Shown one piece after another: positions 7,301 through 13,353 of a stretch of DNA of 13,353 bases. Within the stretch, counting starts at the first letter, position 1. The number at the start of each line of letters is the position of its first letter. The notes below the pieces were generated by a model. It was given only the letters and a program-made list of their open reading frames with translations, searched no databases and was not told where the DNA came from. Source of the DNA: Cupriavidus sp. D39 (lineage in GTDB: Bacteria; Pseudomonadota; Gammaproteobacteria; Burkholderiales; Burkholderiaceae); assembly GCF_026627925.1 (NCBI RefSeq), contig NZ_JAPNLE010000004.1:1-13353 (forward strand), read 5' to 3'. A program made the position numbers and the translations under genes.

Positions 7301-7717
7301 GGACCATTGACACCCACAGGTGGGCGACCAACTTCGCCGACGTTCAGATCGGCATCCACCGCCATTGGACCCGCGCGTTCCTGAAGGACGTGGCCAAGCC
7401 TACGCTTGCGGCGCTGGACGCGGACATCGAACACTGGGCCACCACCCGGGAACCCGGAGCTGTGGCCCAACTGGTCGTCCGCGCAGTTGGCGTTGCCCAC
7501 CGACGATCCGCCGATGGGTCCTCCTCCGCCTCCGTCCTTCGAGCAGGCGGTGTTGCCGCGCGAGCTGCTCGACCGGTTCGTCGAGGCGATCGTGGGGTTC
7601 TGGGAGGACGTCGACTACGTGCGTCTCAACAGCATCGAACGGCCGGACGACAACATCTGGGCCGAAATGAACCGGCTGCGTGGCCGACGCATGTCGCGCA
7701 CGTCACACGCCGGCTGA
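7297..7717 (+). CDS. Small unknown protein, third gene of the nuclease operon, one frame break
   Basis: The ATG at 7297 overlaps the preceding stop as ATGA. The frame reads MRTIDTHRWATNFADVQIGI through HWATT, then must shift at the CCC at 7445-7447. Removing one C gives GNPELWPNWSSAQLALPTDD, a proline-rich PPMGPPPPP and EQAVLPRELLDRFVEAIVGFWEDVDYVRLNSIERPDDNIW, ending at a TGA at 7715-7717, about 139 residues in all. Both halves look like protein, so the gene is probably intact with a sequence error, here an extra base rather than a missing one. No family is recognised. It ends 3 bases before the stop of the convergent minus-strand gene. Confidence 0.6.
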
Positions 7718-7720
7718 ACG

Positions 7721-8241
7721 TCAGCGCTCCCACATGGGCTTGGACACGGTGTTGGTGATCAGCCCGTGCAACGCAACGACCGCTTCGTGGATTTTGGCGG
7801 TGACCTCCTTGATTTCGGTCACGCGCACGATCTCGACGTTGGTCTTGAAGGTGCCGCGGGCGGACATGTACGCGATGTGCACCTGCCCGTCCTCATCCAG
7901 CGACAGCGCGTTGTGCGCGTATTTGTTGCGCCCCGTCTGGGCCGCCCGGATCTTTTTGACGACGCTCTCGTGATCCTTCAGGTGCGGGTACTCTTCCACG
8001 AGCTGCCCGCACAGGGCGCTTACGATGTCCACGCGCTGCTGGAAGTTGCTGTGCACCACCATCGTCAACGCGCGGGGGTCAGTCGGCGAGTCGTAGCCTG
8101 CCAGCTTCGCGATCGCCAAGGCGGTCGTCGATTCCAGGGACCCCACACGCTGACCATACGGCCCAGTTCCAGCAGGTAGTCGTCGGGTACAGGCCAGTTG
8201 GGGTTGAACTCGCCGCGCTTGGCGCTCTTCTGTGTGGTCAT
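7721..8241 (-). CDS. Small protein with RN-x3-H (HEPN-like) motif, one frame break
   Basis: The ATG at 8241 overlaps the abortive-infection gene stop as ATGA. The N-terminus reads MTTQKSAKRGEFNPNWPVPDDYLLELGRMVSVWG. One missing base in the C-run 8141-8144 (plus strand) then breaks the frame; restored, it continues SLESTTALAIAKLAGYD to the end, 173 residues. The segment KKIRAAQTGRNKYAHNALSLD has R105-N-K-Y-A-H110, the Rx4H pattern of HEPN RNases, in a helical setting preceded by FQQRVDIVSALCGQLVEEYP. HEPN fold membership is inferred from this motif and the helical pattern, not from a profile search. It is the last gene of the Abi operon. Confidence 0.65.
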
Positions 8242-9011
8242 GGTTGTCCTGCCTGGATCTTCGCTTCGATGGTTTTCAGGAAACGCACGAGGCCGCCGAT
8301 GTGGCTGACGATCAGCACGGCCTCGTCGTGGTTCAGCATGGGGTTGTCGTGCGCCAGGCTCTGCTCGTTGCGCACCGTGTTCATCGCTTCAAGGTTCGAG
8401 ATGCTGGTCTTGAGGATGCGTTCGGTCATCTCGCTTTCCAGATGGCCCGCCGCCCGCAGGTGCTTGATGTACTCGCCCATCAGGCTGTGCAAAGGCTTCT
8501 CGCGCGAGACCGTGATGCCCCGTTGTTCGCAAAGCGTGCGAAGGAACTTCATCAGAAAGACGTGCACCCGATCCAGGGCGGTCGCCGGTTCGTTGGCGTC
8601 GATCGCTGCCCGGATGTGCTTGGCCGCGGCCGTGAAGTCCAACGCGTTGACGCTCGCGGTGAAGGCGTCGACCTCGGGGACCGGGCTGCTCAGTTTCAGC
8701 CGCGCGATGATCGCTTCGACGTCGGACCGCTGTTGCGGGTCGTCCGGCAGGCACTTGAACTCCTCACCCCACTCGATCAGGGCATCGAGCGCCTTGGCCA
8801 CCGTGTGGTCGGATTCCAGCTCCCAGAACGCGCGCATCCGGTTGGCTTTGGACGTGCCTCGAAACAGGTACTTCGGTTCGTCGATGTTGAGCCCGACGTG
8901 CTCCTGGAAGAACTCGTTTAACGTTCGATCGACGAAGTTGAGCACGTAGCCGCCGCCCATGTTGAGGAACGGTTCAAGGCGGCGTCGATCGCGCGAGGTC
9001 AGGCTGGACAC
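8238..9011 (-). CDS. Abortive infection family protein (Abi_C/HEPN-type)
   Basis: A 257-residue intact protein starting at a GTG at 9011, with AAGGAGA five bases upstream. The N-terminal part LEPFLNMGGGYVLNFVDRTLNEFF (about 12-35) and FRGTSKANRMRAFWEL (about 50-65) matches the N-terminal domain seen in AbiJ-like abortive infection proteins. The C-terminal part (about 140-250) resembles the Abi_C domain, with LHSLMGEYIKHLRAAGHLESE and NTVRNEQSLAHDNPML. R214-x6-H221 is the HEPN-type RNase motif. Such proteins are thought to cut RNA and halt growth on phage infection. It follows a membrane protein gene by 24 bases and overlaps the next small gene by ATGA. The family call is from motif recall; the trigger and target are unknown. 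Confidence 0.78.
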   Translation of the reverse strand: MSSLTSRDRRRLEPFLNMGGGYVLNFVDRTLNEFFQEHVGLNIDEPKYLFRGTSKANRMRAFWELESDHTVAKALDALIEWGEEFKCLPDDPQQRSDVEAIIARLKLSSPVPEVDAFTASVNALDFTAAAKHIRAAIDANEPATALDRVHVFLMKFLRTLCEQRGITVSREKPLHSLMGEYIKHLRAAGHLESEMTERILKTSISNLEAMNTVRNEQSLAHDNPMLNHDEAVLIVSHIGGLVRFLKTIEAKIQAGQP

Positions 9012-9035
9012 AAGGTTCTCCTTGTCGATGGCGCG

Positions 9036-10073
9036 TCACGCGTGATCGTCTTGCAATCGCATGTACGTGTAGGCGTCGACCCCTCGGCCCATCGCCGCCG
9101 GCTGGAAGTTGCCGCCGCCACGGTGTTCGTCAGGGCCGCCGTTGAACGGGAACCAGGTTACGCTCGATGTCACCTGACCGATGAAGCCCTTCACCCATGG
9201 ACGGTCGAGGTAGTCCCGGTACTCGATGTAGCCGTACACCCACATCGGCTCCCCGCTGTTGATGGCGCGGACGCGCGCTTCGTCCAGACCGATCGACGGC
9301 CCAAACGTTTGAATGATCGGCTGAGAGTCCTGTCCCGGAAGCACCGTGCCGCCAAAACTATCGGCCAGGGTCTTACTGGCTGTGGAATAGTCGGGCACCG
9401 GCGGCAGCTCGCCGATCGCGACGGCGATCGCCGTGCCGGTCACCTCCGCGGGCGAGCGGCCGATGTTGCGCAGAACGACTCGCACACCGCCTGACCACCT
9501 CGGCTCAATCTGCACGATCGGGTTGAGCTTCATGCTCATCTCGGTCACAAGCCACCGCGGCTGCTCGGAGGCGGTCATGGCCCGCACGCTTTCGACCGCC
9601 GCTTCCGCGCTCGCCAGGGCCGATTTCGCGGACGTCTCCGCCGTCTTTCCGGCGCTTTTCGCTTCAGCCAAAAGACCGCGCGTCGACCACCATAAGAAGA
9701 ACGTGAACACGGCCAAGATTGCGGTGCCGATCGCCACTGCTCGATCGCTCAAACTGCCCCACTTCGATTCGTCGGGCTTGCTCGCCGCCGCGCTCGACGC
9801 CTCGTGCGGGGTCGCCGGCTGGGAGGTCGCTGCTGGCTCGGATGCTTGAACGACTGCCGGGGCCGGTGTCGGTGCCAGCACGGTGCTGGCTGGCGTCGCC
9901 GGGGCGATGACGGCGGTGCTCGCGGGCTTTGCACCGGATGCCGGCACGGCGTACAGCCCTTCGGCAAACGCCGTCGAATGGGCTGGTTTCAGGTTCGCGC
10001 TGTCGCTGGCCGGGGCGCCCATGGCGGACGCGGAGGCTGCGATCGCGAAAGCAACGACGAAGCGTTTCAGCAT
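9036..10073 (-). CDS. Membrane-anchored protein, signal segment plus one TM helix
   Basis: A 345-residue protein from the only in-frame ATG near the expected start (10073). Residues 1-20 (MLKRFVVAFAIAASASAMGA) look like a signal peptide. A long Ala/Pro/Ser/Thr linker (about 20-105) follows, then a transmembrane helix at about 112-130 (AVAIGTAILAVFTFFLWW), an alanine-rich coiled segment (about 135-168) and a beta-rich domain (WSGGVRVVLRNIGRSPAEVTGTAIAV and on) to the end. The NIGRSPAE element recurs in many membrane-linked proteins of unknown function. The linker would be periplasmic and the C-terminal domain cytoplasmic if the signal peptide is cut. It is the first gene of the operon with the Abi protein, so it may sense or localise. 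I cannot name a family. Confidence 0.75.
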   Translation of the reverse strand: MLKRFVVAFAIAASASAMGAPASDSANLKPAHSTAFAEGLYAVPASGAKPASTAVIAPATPASTVLAPTPAPAVVQASEPAATSQPATPHEASSAAASKPDESKWGSLSDRAVAIGTAILAVFTFFLWWSTRGLLAEAKSAGKTAETSAKSALASAEAAVESVRAMTASEQPRWLVTEMSMKLNPIVQIEPRWSGGVRVVLRNIGRSPAEVTGTAIAVAIGELPPVPDYSTASKTLADSFGGTVLPGQDSQPIIQTFGPSIGLDEARVRAINSGEPMWVYGYIEYRDYLDRPWVKGFIGQVTSSVTWFPFNGGPDEHRGGGNFQPAAMGRGVDAYTYMRLQDDHA

Positions 10074-10307
10074 GGCATGCGGTGGTGTTGGGGAACCGGT
10101 GATCGTAACTGAAAGAAGGCCCCCGGGCGCGAAAATCGAGCGCCGGTTGATCAGCGCTATACACCACCGAATGGGAGGGGCTCCCCACGGCGCGGTGAGC
10201 AGGCGCTTTATCGCCAGGCTAAACTCGTCGGCTGTCGGTCGCCCGGTGCCCGCCATGACCCGTCCCGTTTGGGCGGATAGAGGTAGAGGTCAACCCTTTA
10301 CAAAGCC

Positions 10308-10510
10308 GTGTCTCGACTGTACGACGGCCTGACGGACCGCACCACGTTCGTAGGGCGCGATGCCACGATGATCGGGGTGGCGAACATCTTCGTCGGCACC
10401 GAACCGAACAGGACGTCGAGGATGCGAAGCTGCTCAACCTCAGACGGAAGCGTTTTGTCGCGGCCTATGACGGCTTCATCGACCTGTGCCTAACGACCCT
10501 GTATTCCTGA
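10308..10510 (+). CDS. Small unknown ORF, one frame break
   Basis: A GTG at 10308 opens SRLYDGLTDRTTFVGRDATM and IGVANIFVGTEPN. One missing base at C10409 then breaks the frame; restored, it reads QDVEDAKLLNLRRKRFVAAY, DGFIDLCLTTLYS and the TGA at 10508-10510, about 67 residues. Both halves look like genuine helical protein. The start is not well supported: AGAGGT lies about 16 bases upstream, and an in-frame stop at 10284 limits extension. I recognise no family. It is followed closely by a hairpin (10518-10542). Confidence 0.4.
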
Positions 10511-10517
10511 TATAGTT

Positions 10518-10542
10518 GCGGCAGGCTGTCGTCGCCTGCCGC
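10518..10542 (+). terminator. 9-bp perfect hairpin downstream of the 10308 ORF
   Basis: GCGGCAGGC (10518-10526) and GCCTGCCGC (10534-10542) form an exact 9-bp GC-rich stem with a 7-base loop, 7 bases after the stop of the small ORF. No T-run follows on the plus strand, so termination, if any, would be weak. It could also be an mRNA-processing or binding structure. Confidence 0.45.
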
Positions 10543-10661
10543 ACGCGCCCTTCGGGGCATGACGAAGACGATGTTTGAAGGCACCTACCCCATTCCATAG
10601 TCGTTGTTTTCGATGGGCGGCCCGCAAAGCGTGCACCGGATTTGCCGCCCTGGAGAAAGCA

Positions 10662-12176
10662 ATGGACACTCAGCAGTTGAAGCTGCTGGCCGGGCTCGTC
10701 CGCGGCCTTTTGCAGCCCTCGCATCCTTCCCTCGGTCACGGCCAGTCGCTCGATCTCATCGCGGCGCTCCCCGGGCTTCGTAACTGGCCCGAAGTGTTGG
10801 CGTTCCCGGATCGGGTCGCCGCCACCGAGCTGGACACCACCTCGACCAGCCGCCTAGCGTTCCGCCTGAAGAAGCGCTTTGCGGTGGACATGTCGCCGCA
10901 GGAACTCCTTGAAGCGCTCTCGCCCCCGGCGCTGTCGTCACCCGGAGCGCACCCCACATTTGGCCGACGGGTCCCGTTCCCGGCGTGTACGTCACGACGT
11001 CGCAGGACGCGATCGACGCTCTGCTGGAAGCGTACGAGGACGTCACCGACGGCGCTCTGATCTACGCCGAACGCGCCGGAAACCGGTGGGCCGGCAGCAT
11101 CGACCTGGGCGACTACGGCCTTTGGTCCGCCGGGCTGGATCGGGTTCCGAGCGGCACGCTGCTCGTGGTCGGTCCGCTGCAACTTGACCAGCAGTCGTGG
11201 AACGACGCGGCCGACCGGTTGGAAACGGCCTGCCTGCACGCCCTGACCTCCGGCCATCGCGTCGCGGTTCTGCTCGACACGCCCACCCCGGACACGCTCC
11301 ACGAGGACGTCCGGCTGATGGTGGCGTCACGCCCCAACCATACCGACGAGGAGACGGCGTTGATCGGTGTGGTGACCGACGATGGCGAGCTGGAAGGTCG
11401 CACCCCGTTCGCCCGTCCGTGGCCCACGATCGAGCTGATGCCGACCACGGCCACCACCGACGCGCTCCCCACTGCCCTCCTCAACCCGCTGCGCGACGCC
11501 CTGGCGGAACGCACGAACGGCCTCCTGCTGTTCGGGGCGGCGGACATCAAGGATCACGCGGGCGTCGAGCTGGTGGCGGCGTCGCTGGCCCTGACCGAAC
11601 ACTGCGGGCCCGCGGCCCGGATCATGCCTCGTCACCGTTCCACCCCTCGAAGGATTGGGACGTACCGGAGCCGATCCGCCAACTGCCCTTCCTCCCGTCG
11701 CTTGAGAGCGCCTACGCGCAGGGCTACCGCAGGATGATTTACCACCCGGGGTACACCCGCGCCGAACGGCTGATCGAGTACAGCGACGACGTGCTGCTGA
11801 TCAGCGGCACGTACGGCGTGGACGTCACCGACGTGTTCATGGGGACCGCGCGCAACGGTGGGATGCAAGACGAGGAAAACCTGCTGGCACGGGTCATCGC
11901 CATCGCATCCATGGTGACGATCGCGACGAACGATGGGGACACCTCGATTCCCAACCTGTTCCTGGCGAGCGGTCACGACGTCGGCGCACTGAAGAAGCTG
12001 AAGGAGGTCGACGAGTTCCTGACCGCCCACCGCCTGCTGCGCTGGGAAGACGGACTCACCCGTCTTCTCGACACCGGCGCGGTCACCGCCGAAGCAGTCC
12101 AGGAGGCTTTCCCCGTTGGCATGCGATCGAGGCGTTCCTCGACGAGTACGCGAAGAAGAATGGCATGGCGGCGTAA
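10662..12176 (+). CDS. Large unknown protein (about 505 aa), three frame breaks
   Basis: The ATG at 10662 follows GGAGAAAGC, a strong ribosome site. The N-terminus MDTQQLKLLAGLVRGLLQ, then LGHGQSLDLIAALPGLRNWPE and AATELDTTSTSRLAFRLKKR, resembles a domain I associate with uncharacterised proteins of integrative elements. The frame breaks at the C-runs 10923-10927, 11627-11628 and 12111-12114; restoring one C at each gives a continuous protein of about 505 residues ending KKNGMAA at 12174-12176. The middle reads VYVTTSQDAIDALLEAYEDV and SGTLLVVGPLQLDQQSW, and the later part reads GYRRMIYHPGYTRAERLIEY then SDDVLLISGTYGVDVTDVFM. I see no nucleotide-binding P-loop and no catalytic motif I can name. 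The absence of stops or frame noise between the three breaks argues for an intact gene with base-call gaps. No function is assigned. Confidence 0.65.
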
Positions 12177-12245
12177 CAGCAGCCGGGGGCCGGCGTCGCC
12201 GTGGCACCGGTCCTCCTACTCCACAACAAAACGGTCGGGGGTGTC

Positions 12246-12932
12246 ATGGACGTGGGTTGGTTTTTCGAGCAGCGCGTGGCGTTCATCCGCAAGCTCTACG
12301 CAGGTGCTTCCGCACCGTTCGTCGAAACGCAGCGCAAGATCGAGGCGGACGAACCGCCGTTCGACGATCCACCCTTTTTCGACGACGGGGAGCCCCCATT
12401 TCTGGCGGAGTTCCTCGAAGCACGTGATTCCGTCGACGTCCTGGGTCATGCGTGCCTGTGCATGCTCAGCTCGGCGTTGCATGCCTACCTCCACACGTGC
12501 GACGTGCTCTACGGGACGGGCCGGGACCTGGATGACGAGGTTCGCAAAAAGCTCTTCCGGAAGGGCTGGGTGCGCGGCTACAACACCATCTTCACCAAGG
12601 TCCGTGGTGTCCGGTTCTCCGACGGCCCCGTGCCGGTCCCGTTTCTCGAGGAGATCGTGCTCACGCGCAACGCCATCCAGCACCAGCTCTCCGTGACGTC
12701 GAACCGGCCGAACCACCCGGAGCACAGAGGTGGCCCGGCCCGGCCGTTCTTCGCCAGCGAGGACGAGCTGCGGACCCTTTCTCACCTCGACATGGACCCT
12801 AAAAGCTGGCTCATGCCGCCGACGGTGCACGTCAGCGCGGACAAGCTGAACGCCGCGCTCAATGCCGCAACGTCCTTCGCCACGTGGTTCGACAAAGCGT
12901 TGATGGCGAAGGTCTACCCCGCTTCTGTCTGA
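12246..12932 (+). CDS. Unknown protein with RN-x3-H (HEPN-like) motif
   Basis: A 228-residue intact protein from the ATG at 12246, preceded by a G-rich stretch (CGGGGG), 69 bases after the previous stop. The first part is acidic and aromatic (DEPPFDDPPFFDDGEPPF, about 35-52). Helices follow (SVDVLGHACLCMLSSALHAYLHTC), then WVRGYNTIFTKVRGV and EEIVLTRNAIQHQLSV, with R141-N-A-I-Q-H146 matching the Rx4H motif of HEPN RNases. The C-terminal end is helical (ADKLNAALNAATSFATWFDKAL). This pattern fits a HEPN-like or pAbAMS-type uncharacterised protein, but the fold is inferred only from the motif and helix pattern. It is likely co-transcribed with the gene upstream. Confidence 0.72.
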   Translation: MDVGWFFEQRVAFIRKLYAGASAPFVETQRKIEADEPPFDDPPFFDDGEPPFLAEFLEARDSVDVLGHACLCMLSSALHAYLHTCDVLYGTGRDLDDEVRKKLFRKGWVRGYNTIFTKVRGVRFSDGPVPVPFLEEIVLTRNAIQHQLSVTSNRPNHPEHRGGPARPFFASEDELRTLSHLDMDPKSWLMPPTVHVSADKLNAALNAATSFATWFDKALMAKVYPASV

Positions 12933-13207
12933 ACGCCCTCATTCGCATGTTGCACGAGAAAATAACCGTTTCGAAATAGTTGAGCGGCCATACCAGCGTT
13001 TGCCCGCGCGTAACCATATAGGTAACCGCGCGACGCTCGCCTTGCGGAATCCAACAACGGATTGCAGAGCGAAGCAGACGTCTGAATGTCCGATCGAGGA
13101 CGCGAACGCATGACGCCTCATGGCCGAACTGAGCCGTCGGTCCGATCTCGACACTATGCATTCGCCTCTACGCTTCAATCCCGATAGTTGGGCTGCAACC
13201 ATAAGAT
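12933..13207. other. Intergenic stretch without a recognisable gene
   Basis: Between the last plus-strand gene and the terminator before the HU-family gene I see no ORF with convincing codon use. The minus-strand open frames here lack ribosome sites and look like chance. An imperfect inverted repeat around 13005-13030 (CGCGCGTAACC ... GGTAACCGCGCG) is the only structure noted. No tRNA or integrase gene is visible. Confidence 0.5.
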
Positions 13208-13230
13208 AAGGGAGCCACGCGGGCTCCCTT
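13208..13230 (-). terminator. Terminator of the HU-family gene, bidirectional-looking
   Basis: AAGGGAGCC (13208-13216) and GGCTCCCTT (13222-13230) form a perfect 9-bp stem with a 5-base loop. On the minus strand, downstream of the HU-family stop, it is followed by ATCTTAT; on the plus strand by GCTTTC. It is well placed, 26 bases after the stop at 13257. Confidence 0.75.
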
Positions 13231-13256
13231 GCTTTCAGGCCGGTACGGTTGCTTCG

Positions 13257-13353
13257 TTACAGCGCGGCATCCTTGAGTTTCTTCAGCGGGCGGACCTTGA
13301 CCTTGACGGTCGCGGGCTTTGCTGCGAACCACTGATCTTCGCCGGTGAACGGA
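13257..13353 (-). CDS. HU-family DNA-binding protein, C-terminal end only
   Basis: The open frame runs off the right edge of the window and ends at a TAA at 13257-13259. The visible 31 residues read PFTGEDQWFAAKPATVKVKV then RPLKKLKDAAL. This is the C-terminal end of the long HU-like nucleoid proteins of beta- and gammaproteobacteria that carry a lysine/alanine-rich extension; the PFTGE and RPLKKLKDA elements are the basis. HU-type proteins bend and compact DNA. The start lies outside the window. The gene looks like core genome, so the accessory region may end nearby. A terminator follows at 13208-13230. Confidence 0.7.
   Translation of the reverse strand, partial: PFTGEDQWFAAKPATVKVKVRPLKKLKDAAL

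Noticed and set aside
8232..8949. Long plus-strand open frames opposite the abortive infection gene
   Set aside because: They are antisense shadows. The minus-strand frame has the recognisable Abi motifs, a ribosome site and operon coupling.
10074..10307. Minus-strand N-terminal extension of the 9036-10073 protein up to 10256
   Set aside because: The added residues do not look native, and they would displace an evident signal peptide that starts exactly at the ATG at 10073.
11197..12696. A 499-residue open frame on the plus strand
   Set aside because: Only its part between about 11628 and 12114 carries native-looking protein. The rest is an arginine/serine-rich shadow of the 10662 and 12246 genes in high-GC DNA.
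1..13353. CRISPR array, tRNA, rRNA, integrase or prophage structural genes
   Set aside because: No regularly spaced direct repeats, tRNA-like cloverleaf, rRNA blocks or tyrosine/serine recombinase motifs were seen by eye on either strand.

Overview
The window is GC-rich bacterial DNA with an accessory, defence-island character. An IS66-family element, an HU-family gene end whose C-terminus is of a type I associate with beta- and gammaproteobacteria (Burkholderiales or Xanthomonadaceae style), and strong GC bias at third codon positions point to a beta- or gammaproteobacterium. The genus cannot be fixed from the sequence.

Layout. 1-127: a clear intrinsic terminator (UUCG loop plus U-run) closing something upstream. 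128-421: a small unrecognised ORF. 538-2241 plus 4706-4781: a DndC-like PAPS-reductase-family (ATP pyrophosphatase) gene, split near its 3' end by a complete 2460-bp IS66 element at 2238-4697. The element has matching terminal inverted repeats, an exact 8-bp target duplication (GACTATGC), and tnpA, tnpB and tnpC on the minus strand. 4782-5771: hairpins, a 16-bp palindrome and several small or fragmentary ORFs. 5772-7717 (+): a three-gene coupled operon of a NucS-like PD-(D/E)XK nuclease, a single-span membrane protein and a small unknown protein. 7721-10073 (-): a convergent three-gene operon, in transcription order a membrane-anchored protein, an abortive-infection (Abi_C/HEPN-type) protein and a small protein with an RN-x3-H motif. 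10308-12932 (+): a small ORF, a hairpin, a roughly 505-residue unknown protein and a third protein with an RN-x3-H motif. 12933-13256: no gene seen, ending in a bidirectional-looking terminator. 13257-13353 (-): the C-terminal end of an HU-family nucleoid protein.

Many genes read as normal proteins only if one base is restored at a short homopolymer. I find three such sites in the dndC-like gene, one in tnpC, one in the small RN-x3-H gene, one in the 10308 ORF and three in the 10662 gene, plus two probable one-base insertions. The breaks are almost all single-base losses in C/G runs, with good protein sequence on both sides and no other decay. This looks more like uncorrected long-read indel error than true pseudogenes, although real decay cannot be excluded. 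The IS66 insertion is a genuine structural event either way.

Functionally, the window combines a DndC-like protein without any visible dndB/D/E partner, a NucS-like nuclease operon with a membrane partner, and an Abi operon facing it 3 bp away, with three separate candidate HEPN RNase motifs. The two facing operons at 5772-10073 are the best candidate for an undescribed defence module.
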